Shown: piece by piece, positions 51,682-60,689 of the stretch
Layout of the letters: the number at the start of each line of letters is the position of its first letter
How positions within the stretch are numbered: the first letter of the stretch is position 1
Assembly (NCBI GenBank): GCA_965275915.1
Contig: CBDHYI010000003.1
Location: forward strand, 62,001 to 126,000
DNA from: JBDWFY01 sp965275915
Lineage (GTDB): Bacteria; Pseudomonadota; Alphaproteobacteria; Rhizobiales; Stappiaceae
Reading direction: 5' to 3'
Length of the DNA: 64,000 nucleotides
The notes under the pieces: generated by a model
Seen by the model: the letters and a program-made list of their open reading frames with translations, nothing else
What the model was told of the DNA's origin: nothing
Databases searched by the model: none
Position numbers and translations under genes: made by a program

Positions 51682-52457
51682 TGCGCCCTACAATCCTGCT
51701 TCTGGCCAAGGCCGCGATTGCGGCCAAACCGCTTGCCGAACTAAAAGAACTTGCGGAGGCGGTCGAACGGGTCCTGCCCTGCATTGATGCCAGATTTGCC
51801 CTCTCTGAACAGGGCCACCCGAGCCTGCGGGACCAACTGACAGATCTGGCAGAAGCCCAAACGCCGGAAGTCATTATCGTTCCGGTCATGATCCCGATGG
51901 AACCGGGCTTTCCGGCCTGGATAAAGCGAGCTGTTCACCGGTGGAAGCTTGACTGGACGGGCTTTGTTCCGGTGATCCGCATTGCGGCACCACCCGCGCT
52001 TGATTCGGAGAGCTTATCGAACCTCATCGCTGGCCTTGCCGAATCGGCAAACGCTAACGATGTGGCAAGGGAAAAGGTCAAGCTTCCGAATGCGTCCATC
52101 ATCCCCGGTCAGAAGCATCGGGTGCTGGTGTGCATGGGCGGCGCCTGCAACGATGCGGGCGCGGGCCGGCTCTGGAGCCACCTGCGCAGCGAACAGGACA
52201 GGCTCAAGCTGCGCGAAACTGGTGACGGTATGATGAGCTGCAAGACAAGTTGCCTCGGCCCTTGCAACCTGGCACCCGTGCTTCAGGTCTGGCCTGAGGG
52301 CACGACCTATTGCGGCGTCGACGAAGCGGCACTTGACCAAATCCTGCGTGCCCATCTTCAGGACGGCCAGCCGGTTGCAGCGTTCAGCTATCAATCCAAT
52401 GGCAAGAAGCAAAAACTTCAAGAAAAACTGCTGCTGGGAGGAAAAGAATCGGCATAA
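51678..52457 (+). CDS. CbiX-like domain fused to a thioredoxin-like [2Fe-2S] ferredoxin domain
   Basis: The 259-residue protein has an N-terminal CbiX/SirB-like half (about 1-125: ILLLAKAAIAAKPLAELKEL, PEVIIVPVMIPMEPGFPAWI). It lacks both chelatase His residues, because the G-H-G-S position reads AKAA and the G-G-H-V position reads PGFP. The C-terminal half (about 150-235) has the Cys set of thioredoxin-like [2Fe-2S] ferredoxins: VCMGGACNDAG, then CKTSCLGPCNLAPVLQVWPE and YCGVDE. It is the last gene of the importer operon. It may handle electrons or metals for release of the imported complex, which is inference. Confidence 0.75.
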   Translation: MMRPTILLLAKAAIAAKPLAELKELAEAVERVLPCIDARFALSEQGHPSLRDQLTDLAEAQTPEVIIVPVMIPMEPGFPAWIKRAVHRWKLDWTGFVPVIRIAAPPALDSESLSNLIAGLAESANANDVAREKVKLPNASIIPGQKHRVLVCMGGACNDAGAGRLWSHLRSEQDRLKLRETGDGMMSCKTSCLGPCNLAPVLQVWPEGTTYCGVDEAALDQILRAHLQDGQPVAAFSYQSNGKKQKLQEKLLLGGKESA

Positions 52458-52513
52458 CTTTGAACTGCTTGTGCTAAGTCTGCCTACATAGAGTTTGGCT
52501 TTCAGTATCGCAA

Positions 52514-52792
52514 TTAGAAGGCGAATGCATCTACAGGAGATTTGAACCGTGCCAGAGCTTCGTTAGCGGTTTCACGACCAAAAACCAGATCGTCCGGCTG
52601 ATCGAAAAACTTCTTGAGCCTTTCATGAAATCTCGCATTGCTCGCAATGAACGGCGCGTTTTCGCGATGGTGCTCTTCAAACCCTTCTCTAATTTCGAAG
52701 TCGACGTTGAAGTACGCAACGCCAATGGGACAGATTGAAGGGTTTGCACAAAGGAGGATTTTGGCTCCAAAGCCTACTTCAGGGAGGACCAC
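52514..52792 (-). CDS. Possible small or truncated uncharacterised protein
   Basis: The 92-codon minus-strand frame (ICPIGVAYFNVDFEIREGFE ... FDQPDDLVFGRETANEALAR) has protein-like composition, especially after residue 20, but no recognisable family or clear Shine-Dalgarno. It may be the 3' part of a lost gene. Confidence 0.35.
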   Translation of the reverse strand: MVLPEVGFGAKILLCANPSICPIGVAYFNVDFEIREGFEEHHRENAPFIASNARFHERLKKFFDQPDDLVFGRETANEALARFKSPVDAFAF

Positions 52793-53039
52793 TTTTCAGG
52801 GGGCCGGCCACATTCGCTAAACTTGTGAAAACGAGCCAAACTGAGTTTACGTATCGCGGACTTTGCTGACATGAACAACCTCCTTAGAAATCACACCTAG
52901 GGTTCAAGCTGAATGCCCACATCCGGGGCACATTCAGGAACTTCAGGAGAGGCCACGATCGGATATTGTAGTAGATCAGAGAAAGTTCGACGAGCAGACT
53001 TCTGTTCTTGCACATGTGTGCGCAGCCGATGGTGAGCGC
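52793..53039. other. Non-coding region beside the TetR gene
   Basis: No gene is supported in this stretch. Its end is next to the TetR stop. Confidence 0.4.
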
Positions 53040-53669
53040 TCAGTCAGAATCGCGGTGGTTTGGCCCTAGCAATATGGCAAGCCGCGATTTCCAGTCTTCA
53101 ACCAACTCATTGGCTTGAAATGGGCCGGTTTGCATAATTTTTTGCAATCCGAGGCCCCGAAAGAGAGAAATTGTCAGTGCAAACACAGACATGGCCTGCT
53201 CTTCATTCTGGGCGCTTCCCGCAAAAAACTGTCGCCAGATGTCTTGTAGTGCTGTGTCGTAGTCGTTTCGCGCACGCGCCAACTGATGTTTCAAGTCACT
53301 ATCGGTGCGGGCGGCTACAATAAAGTCAGCGGTGATCGCGAACGACTCTTGCGAAAACCGGGACCAAAGGTAGTCGGTAAATCCCTCGAGCGTCACTTGA
53401 CCGCTCGAGTACTCTTCTGCTCGGGTGCGCAGCAGTTCGACCTCCCGGTTGAGGTGTGCAGCGTAAGCGGCGACCAAGAGCATTTGCCTTGATGGGTAAT
53501 GGTGGAGCATCGCTCCTCGGGAAACGTTTGCGCGTTTAGCGATGTCTACAGTTGAAGTGTTTTGAAGGCCGCTGTCATAGATGCAAGCCAATGCCGCCCG
53601 CATGATACGCTCTTTGGTGCGTGCGGAGCGCAAATCATTTTTTCTAATATTTTCAGTTGGTTCAGCCAT
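53040..53669 (-). CDS. TetR-family transcription regulator
   Basis: The roughly 209-residue protein starts MAEPTENIRKNDLRSARTKE at ATG 53669; an upstream extension to 53729 has no support. The N-terminal TetR helix-turn-helix is clear (TKERIMRAALACIYDSGLQN, TSTVDIAKRANVSRGAMLHH, YPSRQMLLVAAY), and a ligand-binding helical domain follows. It is divergent from the Liv-type transporter operon, with two short palindromes between them. It should repress that operon in the absence of a pathway intermediate, possibly a CoA ester. Confidence 0.88.
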   Translation of the reverse strand: MAEPTENIRKNDLRSARTKERIMRAALACIYDSGLQNTSTVDIAKRANVSRGAMLHHYPSRQMLLVAAYAAHLNREVELLRTRAEEYSSGQVTLEGFTDYLWSRFSQESFAITADFIVAARTDSDLKHQLARARNDYDTALQDIWRQFFAGSAQNEEQAMSVFALTISLFRGLGLQKIMQTGPFQANELVEDWKSRLAILLGPNHRDSD

Positions 53670-53730
53670 TTTATTCGAACTTTTTTCCTTAGGAAGTAAC
53701 ACGCCAACATTCAGAAACCAAGGTTTCAAA

Positions 53731-53759
53731 GTATTGCAAAATACAAACAGTCATGACTG
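53731..53759. promoter_or_regulatory. Candidate TetR operator palindromes
   Basis: GTATTGCAAAATAC (53731-53744) and the perfect 12-bp palindrome CAGTCATGACTG (53748-53759) lie between the divergent TetR and transporter genes, where autoregulatory operators are expected. Confidence 0.5.
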
Positions 53760-53843
53760 CTTGTAAATCTTTTCTCCACCTGCTACTAGTTTAGAGTGCC
53801 GTCGATCAGAGAAACACAGATGGCAGCAACAGGGAGAGCTCAT

Positions 53844-54980
53844 ATGAAAAGACTTATCAAACTGGCTGCGACTATGATCATGGCAGCGATGGTGGGAACC
53901 ACCGCGATGGCACAAGAACCCGCTGAAATCGGTGTGCTGATCCCGCTTAGCGGGTCTAACGCAACGAATGGCGCCAAAACGCTTGTCGGAATCAACGCCG
54001 CTCTAGCGGAGGTCAACGAACTTGGTGGAGTGTTGGGTGGCAGGGAACTTAAACTGATCATCGAAGACACAGAGGCCAAGCCTCAGCCGGCCATCGAAGC
54101 CGTTCGCAAGCTGATTGATGTCAACAATGTCCCATTGATCCTGGGCGACATCTCCTCCGGCACCACAATCCCTACAGGAAAATATACGATTTCGAAGGGG
54201 CGCAATCAGATCACCATCGCTGCGACTGCTCAAGCGCAGCGGGAGATTGGGGATGGGTTGTTCACGATGTTGGCGACAAACGACATCTTGGGTGTCGAGA
54301 TGGCAAAGTTTGTGGCCGAAGACTCCAAACCCAAGAAGGTCGCGCTGGTCTATATGAACGACCCTTTCGGAGTTGGTATGGCGCGTGCGACCGAGAGCGG
54401 ATTTAAGGAACTTGGGATTGAGATCGTCGCTGACTTAGCGCTCGAGCCAGCAAAAACGGACTATCGTGCCGAGCTTCAGCGTCTTGTGCGCGCGCAACCG
54501 GATGCCGTTGTCGCAGTGGCTTTTGGAGATACCGCAAGTGTGATCCGGAAGCAGAGTTTCGAGCTGGGCGTTATGGATCGCATCAACCGCAATTGGTACC
54601 AGTCTTATGTTTCGGCGGGAACGTCAAAGTGCATCCCGGAAGTTTGTGAAGGCCTAAAAGGACTCGACATTGATGCTGAGCCAGGCACTCGATACGACAG
54701 CATTTTGGCCGGCATTAGAGAAACCTCCGGCAAAGATATCGAGCTCGATTGGTTCACCTCCGTTGGCTACGATGCTGTCTGGGTGGCCGCCCTGTCGATA
54801 AATCTGGCCAATTCCATGGATCCGGCCGCAATCCAGCAAGCGATTCCCAAGGCGATGGAAATCTATCGCGGCGTAACGAAGTCTGACTTCTCTGTGGATG
54901 AGGACGGCATTCAGATCAGTCAGCGCTACGGGCGCCGCATTTATAAGGACGGCGCTCTGACCACCTACACGGTCGAGTAA
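53844..54980 (+). CDS. Liv-type ABC substrate-binding protein
   Basis: The roughly 378-residue protein has a signal peptide (MKRLIKLAATMIMAAMVGTT, cleavage after AMA) and a type I periplasmic-binding fold: PAEIGVLIPLSGSNATNGAK, NVPLILGDISSGTTIPTG and KKVALVYMNDPFGVGMARA. ATG 53844 has GGGAG upstream. This is the branched-chain amino-acid/amide group, which in alphaproteobacteria also takes up aromatic and short acids. It begins the 53.8-63.9 kb operon and is followed by a strong stem-loop. Confidence 0.88.
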   Translation: MKRLIKLAATMIMAAMVGTTAMAQEPAEIGVLIPLSGSNATNGAKTLVGINAALAEVNELGGVLGGRELKLIIEDTEAKPQPAIEAVRKLIDVNNVPLILGDISSGTTIPTGKYTISKGRNQITIAATAQAQREIGDGLFTMLATNDILGVEMAKFVAEDSKPKKVALVYMNDPFGVGMARATESGFKELGIEIVADLALEPAKTDYRAELQRLVRAQPDAVVAVAFGDTASVIRKQSFELGVMDRINRNWYQSYVSAGTSKCIPEVCEGLKGLDIDAEPGTRYDSILAGIRETSGKDIELDWFTSVGYDAVWVAALSINLANSMDPAAIQQAIPKAMEIYRGVTKSDFSVDEDGIQISQRYGRRIYKDGALTTYTVE

Positions 54981-55002
54981 AACCTCCCAAGGCGACTGTG
55001 TT

Positions 55003-55032
55003 GATTGTCCGGCCGAAATTGGCCGGACAATC
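55003..55032 (+). terminator. 12-bp perfect stem-loop between binding-protein and permease genes
   Basis: GATTGTCCGGCC and GGCCGGACAATC flank a 6-nt GAAATT loop, with no T-run after it. It probably stabilises or attenuates the polycistronic mRNA so that the binding protein is made in excess. Confidence 0.65.
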
Positions 55033-55056
55033 CCAGACGCTCGCCAAGGATTTACT

Positions 55057-55965
55057 ATGTTCGAGCAGATACTCATCAACACGCTGATACGCGGCTCTGA
55101 GATTGCATCGCTCGCAATCGGCGTGACCATGCTGTTCTCACTGCTTCGGTTTGCAAACTTCATGCATGGCGAGTTGGCCGCCCTCGGTGCTTATGTCACC
55201 TATGTCTTTGTTGCAGTCTTTGGGTTCAATGTCTGGCTGGCCGCTCCCCTTGGCGCTGTGGCGGGGGGAATGGTGGCACTGGGTGGTGACAAACTTGTTT
55301 TCAGCCAAATTCGAACATCGCCCGGCGTCGTCCTGCTCATCGCATCCTTAGGCTTATCCATTTTTTATCGCGCGGTAATCCAGGGTGTCTGGGGTGTTGA
55401 AGCGCTGACATACTCCAACAAACTGGAAACCTTGTACTTCATAGGGGATGCGGTCATCACCCAGACTCAGGTCATCATATGCTGTGTCGCCTTTGCAGCA
55501 ATGGGGTTCTTTTACTTCCTGCTCAATCATACTCAACTGGGCCGCGCGATGCGCGCCATGTCGGACAATATGGATCTGGCGAAGGCAAGGGGCATCGCAG
55601 TTGAAAAGACCATCCGCTGGATTTGGTTCATCGTCGGTGCTTACGCCGCTCTGGGCGGTACGCTCATTGCGATGGATACCCAGCTGACGCCGGAGATGGG
55701 CCTGCACATTATCCTGATCGTTTTCGCAGCGACTATTCTCGGCGGTATCGGCAACATCTATGGTGCGGTGATCGGATCATTCATCATCGCGTTCTTGGAG
55801 AATGCGATTCTCATCATTGATTGGGGTTTTTTGCTGGTTCCGTTCGGTGGTGATGGCTCGCTGTTCCTGCCATCTGGCTACAAGTTCGCAATCTCGTTTG
55901 TCGCCTTGATCCTGATTTTGATCGTGATGCCGAAAGGCATCATGCGTGGCTCTGAGGGGGACTGA
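55057..55965 (+). CDS. LivH-type ABC permease
   Basis: The 302-residue protein has about eight membrane helices and the family blocks GVTMLFSLLRFANFMHGELA, ALGAYVTYVF and ILGGIGNIYGAVIGSFIIAF. It pairs with the LivM-like protein encoded 3 bp downstream to form the transport channel. Confidence 0.9.
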   Translation: MFEQILINTLIRGSEIASLAIGVTMLFSLLRFANFMHGELAALGAYVTYVFVAVFGFNVWLAAPLGAVAGGMVALGGDKLVFSQIRTSPGVVLLIASLGLSIFYRAVIQGVWGVEALTYSNKLETLYFIGDAVITQTQVIICCVAFAAMGFFYFLLNHTQLGRAMRAMSDNMDLAKARGIAVEKTIRWIWFIVGAYAALGGTLIAMDTQLTPEMGLHIILIVFAATILGGIGNIYGAVIGSFIIAFLENAILIIDWGFLLVPFGGDGSLFLPSGYKFAISFVALILILIVMPKGIMRGSEGD

Positions 55966-55968
55966 GCG

Positions 55969-56856
55969 ATGATCGAACTTGGCCTGTTCCTCGGCACGCT
56001 GATAGGCATCTATTCCATCATGGCGCTCGCGTTGAACCTCCAATATGGGTTCACGGGTCTTCTCAATTTCGGACTCGTGGCGTTCTTCGCCATTGGCGCC
56101 TATGCGTCCGCCCTGTTGTCATTGGCTGACGTGCCCATCTTCTTATCTATGGCATTGGCGGTGCTGATCACGGCTGCTATCGGTGGTCTGATTGCCATCC
56201 CGACCATGAATCTCTCCGTCCACTATTGGGCGATCGTCACAATTTCTATCGCAGAACTTGTGCGGGTTGTTATCCAGAATGAAGAATGGGCAACCGGAGG
56301 CACTTTCGGGCTGAGTGACATTCCTCAACCGTTGCTCAGTGTCATTGGATCGGAGTGGTACCCGACTTTTTTCCTTGGCCTCACGCTGGCGTTGCTCCTG
56401 ATCTGCTACCTGATCTGCCGTGCCCTCGTTGATTCTCCTTACGGCCGAGTCGTCAAGACGATCCGGGAGGACGAGGACTACGCCCAATCTCTGGGCAAGA
56501 CAGTTCCGGCCTTCAAGCTACGAACCATGGCACTTGGTGCGGGCTTGGTGGGGCTTGCGGGAACGCTTTATGCGCACTTCAACACCTATTTGAACCCGGC
56601 AGCGTTCGAACCCATCGTTACCTTCATCATATGGGCTGCTGTCATCATGGGTGGCAAGGGAAACCTGAAGGGCGGGATTATTGGAGCCGTGGTGATCGTG
56701 CTGCTCTACAACAGCACCCGCTTCCTCGGCGACTATGTGGACTTGTCAGCCTCGACGATCGCTGCGGCGCGGCTGGCTCTTATCGGAATTCTGATCACGG
56801 CCATTGTCGTCCTGAGACCGAACGGCCTTCTGCCCGAGCGGAAGAAGGTGTTCTGA
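55969..56856 (+). CDS. LivM-type ABC permease
   Basis: The 295-residue protein has multiple membrane helices and LivM landmarks: LALNLQYGFTGLLNFGLVAF near the N-terminus, GRVVKTIREDEDYAQSLGKT at about 160-180 and AVIMGGKGNLKGGIIGAVVI at about 220-245. It is one of a LivH/LivM pair. The gene is 1 bp before the LivG start. Confidence 0.9.
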   Translation: MIELGLFLGTLIGIYSIMALALNLQYGFTGLLNFGLVAFFAIGAYASALLSLADVPIFLSMALAVLITAAIGGLIAIPTMNLSVHYWAIVTISIAELVRVVIQNEEWATGGTFGLSDIPQPLLSVIGSEWYPTFFLGLTLALLLICYLICRALVDSPYGRVVKTIREDEDYAQSLGKTVPAFKLRTMALGAGLVGLAGTLYAHFNTYLNPAAFEPIVTFIIWAAVIMGGKGNLKGGIIGAVVIVLLYNSTRFLGDYVDLSASTIAAARLALIGILITAIVVLRPNGLLPERKKVF

Positions 56857-56857
56857 C

Positions 56858-57634
56858 ATGACCACCATTCTTGAAGTCTCAGGTCTCTCAAAATCGTTCT
56901 CCGGGCTAAAGGCACTGGAAGATGTTGCTCTTTCAGTTGATGCCGGACAAATCGTTGGTCTGATCGGACCCAACGGGTCGGGCAAGTCGACAGCCCTCAA
57001 CTGCATATCCGGTTTCCTGCCGCCAAATCAGGGCACCGTGCGCTTCAAAGGCCAGGAGATTGCACGAAAGGCCCCGTCGGCCATCGCCAATATGGGGCTT
57101 ATGCGCACTTTTCAAATCACCCGGATTGCTCGGCGCATGACGCTTTTGGAGAACATGGTGCTGGCAGCTCAATCGGAGACCGATGAGAGTCTTATCGGCA
57201 CCTTCATTAGACCACGCGCCTTTGCTGCCAGAGAACCTCAGCTGCTTGAACGCGCCCGGTCATTGCTGGATACGGTCAAGCTGTCTCATCTGGAAAACGA
57301 CTATGCGCAGGTGCTCTCAGGTGGGCAGCAGAGGCTTTTGTCCATCGCATTGGTGCTAATCCGTGACCCGGATCTGATCCTGCTGGATGAACCTGCAGCC
57401 GGCGTGCATCCCGATCTGGTGACGCAGTTCGTCGAGATGATTGGCAGCATCCGCAGAGAACAGGGCAAGTCTTTTCTGATCATCGAACACAATATGCAGT
57501 TCATCAGTTCGGTTTGCGATGAGGTGGTGGTTTTGGACGCGGGCCGCAACCTGGTCACCGGCTCGCCGGAGATGATCCACAACGATCCGAAAGTTTTGGA
57601 GGTTTACCTTGGTAAGCAACAGCAATCTGCTTGA
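56858..57634 (+). CDS. LivG-type ABC ATPase
   Basis: The 258-residue protein has Walker A IGPNGSGKSTALNCIS (about 36-51), signature LSGGQQRLLSIALVL (about 149-163), Walker B LILLDEPAAGVHPD (about 171-184) and the H-loop in IIEHNMQF. It overlaps the LivF start at 57609. It powers the Liv-type importer. Confidence 0.93.
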   Translation: MTTILEVSGLSKSFSGLKALEDVALSVDAGQIVGLIGPNGSGKSTALNCISGFLPPNQGTVRFKGQEIARKAPSAIANMGLMRTFQITRIARRMTLLENMVLAAQSETDESLIGTFIRPRAFAAREPQLLERARSLLDTVKLSHLENDYAQVLSGGQQRLLSIALVLIRDPDLILLDEPAAGVHPDLVTQFVEMIGSIRREQGKSFLIIEHNMQFISSVCDEVVVLDAGRNLVTGSPEMIHNDPKVLEVYLGKQQQSA

Positions 57635-58343
57635 GGTCGCTGGCCTTGAAGCGGGCTACGGCGATCTGGAAATCCTGCACAAGGTCGCCTTGCGTGTTGC
57701 GCCGGGGGAAATCGTTTCGATTATTGGCCCCAATGGCTGCGGCAAGTCCACGATTCTGCGCAGCATTATGGGATTGACCGACTGGTCGCGCGGCCAAATC
57801 GGGTTTGATGGCCAGGACATAGACGGCAAGGAGACGAACCATATCGTCAGTGCCGGAGTGGGCTATGTGCCGCAACTGGCAAACGTGTTTTCAGCCATGA
57901 CGGTGACTGAAAATCTGGCGCTTGGGGGGTACCTCCTTTCCAACGGTGAGCGCAAGAGGCAGACGGATGCCATGCTGAATCTGTTTCCCAAATTCACGGA
58001 GCGCTGCAAACAGACAGCAGGGACTATGAGCGGCGGTGAGCGCCAGACCTTGGCACTTGCCATGGCATTGATGACATCGCCCAAACTGGTCCTTCTGGAT
58101 GAGCCCTCGGCGGGGCTGTCCCCGATTGCAACCACAGAAATGTATGAAAGCATCGTTCGTCTTCCTTCTGAGATGAACACATCGGTTCTGATCGTTGAGC
58201 AGGATGTCCATGGGGTCCTGCAAATATCGCAGCGCACTTACGTGATGAAAATGGGCGAGAACGATTTCGATGCTCCGTCTGAAATGGTCTGGGAAGATGA
58301 ACGGGTTCGCGCGGCCTATTTGGGCAATGTGGCGGATGATTGA
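57609..58343 (+). CDS. LivF-type ABC ATPase
   Basis: The 244-residue protein starts at TTG 57609 inside the end of the LivG gene. Walker A IGPNGCGKSTILRS lies at about 38-51, MSGGERQTLALAMAL at about 139-153 and LVLLDEPSAGLSPI at about 158-171. LivF and LivG form the ATPase heterodimer of this transporter. Confidence 0.93.
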   Translation: MVSNSNLLEVAGLEAGYGDLEILHKVALRVAPGEIVSIIGPNGCGKSTILRSIMGLTDWSRGQIGFDGQDIDGKETNHIVSAGVGYVPQLANVFSAMTVTENLALGGYLLSNGERKRQTDAMLNLFPKFTERCKQTAGTMSGGERQTLALAMALMTSPKLVLLDEPSAGLSPIATTEMYESIVRLPSEMNTSVLIVEQDVHGVLQISQRTYVMKMGENDFDAPSEMVWEDERVRAAYLGNVADD

Positions 58344-58354
58344 GAGGTACGGCC

Positions 58355-59266
58355 ATGGAGATTCCCTATTTCTCAGAGGCTGAAATCGCGAGGCTTCTAG
58401 ATTATCCAAAACTGATAGAACTGATGGCCGAAGCGATGGTGGAACACTCGCAAGGCCATGTGATTTCTCCGATCCGCCAAATGCTGCCGATCGAAGAAAA
58501 TCAACGTTATCTGGCCGTCATGCCCGTTGCAGCGTCTGCCGGCATGGGCGCCAAACTGGTTGCGTTCTATCCCAAAAATGCAGGGACCGAATACCACACC
58601 CATCTGGGGGTGATCGTGCTTTTTGATCCGGAAACCGGCCAGCCGCTTGCCTTCATGGATGGGCGGCTGATTACGGAAATGCGTACCGCGGCCACGTCTG
58701 CCGCGGTGACGCGGGTTGCTGCCCCGCAAAAAGTGAAAAAGCTCGCAATACTTGGTGCCGGCGTACAAGGGCGGGCACATATTGTCGCGCTTTCAGTTGA
58801 TTATAAGTTCGACGAGATTGCGGTCTGGAGCCGCACGTCCTCAAAGGCCGTAACGCTCGCACTCGAGCAGTCAGCCAATGTCGCTGCGAGCCCGCAAAAG
58901 GCGGTAGCGGATGCCGATATCGTCTGTATCGCCACGAATGCGCGTGAGCCCGTTCTGAAAGGCGCGTGGCTGAAACCGGGCTGCCATGTCAATTCGGTTG
59001 GATCGCCACGCCATGATTGGCGTGAGTTGGACGATGCGGTGATGGCAAACACGTTGATTGTCGATTGTCGTGCCTCGGTTCTTAAGGAGGCAGGTGACGT
59101 CATCCACTCGGGTGCATCGATTCATGCCGAAGCAGGTGAAGTAATCGGCGTATCCAAACCCGTCGATCGCTCGCAGATCACCGTTTTCAAATCTGTAGGC
59201 ATCGCGGTGCAGGACATTGTCACGGCTCGTTACGTTTATGACCAGCATCGAGGTGCGCATGGATAA
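58355..59266 (+). CDS. Ornithine cyclodeaminase/mu-crystallin-family dehydrogenase
   Basis: The roughly 303-residue protein starts MEIPYFSEAEIARLLDYPKL at ATG 58355 with GAGAGG upstream. The Rossmann motif KLAILGAGVQGRAHIVAL lies at about 130-147, preceded by RLITEMRTAATSAAVTR, and the family's AREPVLKGAWLKPGCHVNSV segment is present. Members include ornithine cyclodeaminase, alanine dehydrogenase and ketimine reductases. In this catabolic operon it may deaminate or reduce an amino-acid-like substrate. It overlaps the next start. Confidence 0.85.
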   Translation: MEIPYFSEAEIARLLDYPKLIELMAEAMVEHSQGHVISPIRQMLPIEENQRYLAVMPVAASAGMGAKLVAFYPKNAGTEYHTHLGVIVLFDPETGQPLAFMDGRLITEMRTAATSAAVTRVAAPQKVKKLAILGAGVQGRAHIVALSVDYKFDEIAVWSRTSSKAVTLALEQSANVAASPQKAVADADIVCIATNAREPVLKGAWLKPGCHVNSVGSPRHDWRELDDAVMANTLIVDCRASVLKEAGDVIHSGASIHAEAGEVIGVSKPVDRSQITVFKSVGIAVQDIVTARYVYDQHRGAHG

Positions 59267-60680
59267 TCTGCCTTCCCTCGTCGCTCCGATATTCGCACAT
59301 GCTTCCGAGCGGCCTGAGCAGATCGCTGTCATCGCGGGTGGTCGAAGCCTAAGTCATAGCGGCCTGGCTGCAGAAGTTTCCCAGCGTGCAGAACGGTTTG
59401 CCAAGGCCGGTCTGGTGCAGGGCGACGGCGTGCTCGTTCTGCTCAGCCCGTCGATTGAGGCTGTCATCACCTATTGGGCGCTTCACGCATGCCGCGCAGT
59501 CATTGTTGTAGGCGACCCCACGAGCACCCAGGCAGAACATGAGGATTGCATCGGTCGGACAGGTGCTCGATTTGTAGCTTCTGGTCGGGATCTGAAACCG
59601 ACGGCCATCGGGCCTTGCGATTTGCCGAGCGGCTGCGCTGTCGTTCTATTCAGCTCAGGGACGACGGGGGTGCCCAAAGCGATCATGCATTCGCGGACGT
59701 CGCTTCAGGCGCTCCATGAAACGCTGACGGAGACCTGGGGAATTGGCCCCCAGGATCGTGTGTTGGGCGCACTTCCTTTCCATACAATCTATGGGCTGAT
59801 CTTCAGCGCGGCCTCCGCGATCTACGCCGGATCGACACTGGTCTTGCTGGAAGGGTTCCATCCGGAACGGGCATTGAAGGCGATTCAAGATCATCAGATC
59901 ACGACCGCCGCCTTCGTCCCTGCGATGCTGCTTATGATCCTGAACTTTGACGGTCGTGAATCCTATGATTGTCAGTCTCTTCGCATGATCTACTCAGCGT
60001 CTGCGCCGATCAGTGAAGCGGATATCGAGCGCTTCAATCAGTTTTCGGGTTCTGAGGTGATCTGCAATTACGGGATGACGGAGATCCCGGGCAGTGCTGT
60101 TGAGATCGCTGGCGAACGCCACAAAAAAGGCGCTGCTGGCAAAATCAGCCCCAGATTTGAGGTCGCTGTTCGCGACGCTGAAGGGAGGGATTTACCGATC
60201 GGTGAGGTCGGAGAGATCACGTTGCGCGGACCAACCCAAATGCTTGGTTATCTTGATGCGCCGGAAGTGACCGCCGAGCGTGTTCGGGATGGCTGGATCT
60301 ATTCACAGGACAAGGGTCGCATCGATAAAAATGGCAATATTTTCATTCTCGGCCGCATGTCGGACATGATCATAAGAGGCGGATTGAACATCTCGCCGCT
60401 TGAGATTGAAAATGCCTTGTCTCGCCACGACGCCGTGGCCGATGTGGCCGTCATCGGCCCGGACGATGCGGTTTTAGGACAGATCGTGTCGGCATTCATC
60501 GTTCCCCGCCTGAACACCGGCGATCTCGATGCCGATTTGCGCACGCACTGCGCTGAGCATCTTGCTCCGCCCAAGGTGCCTGCAGAGTTCTTAATCACAG
60601 AAATGATCCCTCGAAACGCTGCCGGCAAGATTGACCGAAGGGCATTGCTCGCCGAACGCGCGGCAAGGAATGGGGTTTAG
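59259..60680 (+). CDS. AMP-dependent acyl-CoA ligase
   Basis: The roughly 473-residue protein starts at ATG 59259 (MDNLPSLVAPIFAHASERPE), with GAGGTG upstream. Adenylate-forming motifs are present: LFSSGTTGVPKAIMHS (about 135-150), ICNYGMTEIPGSA (about 265-280), GWIYSQDKGRIDKNGNIFIL (about 345-365) and a C-terminal RNAAGKIDRRAL with the catalytic Lys. It probably activates the carboxylic acid derived from the imported substrate to its CoA thioester. It overlaps the previous gene by 8 bp. Confidence 0.9.
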   Translation: MDNLPSLVAPIFAHASERPEQIAVIAGGRSLSHSGLAAEVSQRAERFAKAGLVQGDGVLVLLSPSIEAVITYWALHACRAVIVVGDPTSTQAEHEDCIGRTGARFVASGRDLKPTAIGPCDLPSGCAVVLFSSGTTGVPKAIMHSRTSLQALHETLTETWGIGPQDRVLGALPFHTIYGLIFSAASAIYAGSTLVLLEGFHPERALKAIQDHQITTAAFVPAMLLMILNFDGRESYDCQSLRMIYSASAPISEADIERFNQFSGSEVICNYGMTEIPGSAVEIAGERHKKGAAGKISPRFEVAVRDAEGRDLPIGEVGEITLRGPTQMLGYLDAPEVTAERVRDGWIYSQDKGRIDKNGNIFILGRMSDMIIRGGLNISPLEIENALSRHDAVADVAVIGPDDAVLGQIVSAFIVPRLNTGDLDADLRTHCAEHLAPPKVPAEFLITEMIPRNAAGKIDRRALLAERAARNGV

Positions 60681-60689
60681 GAGACTAAT

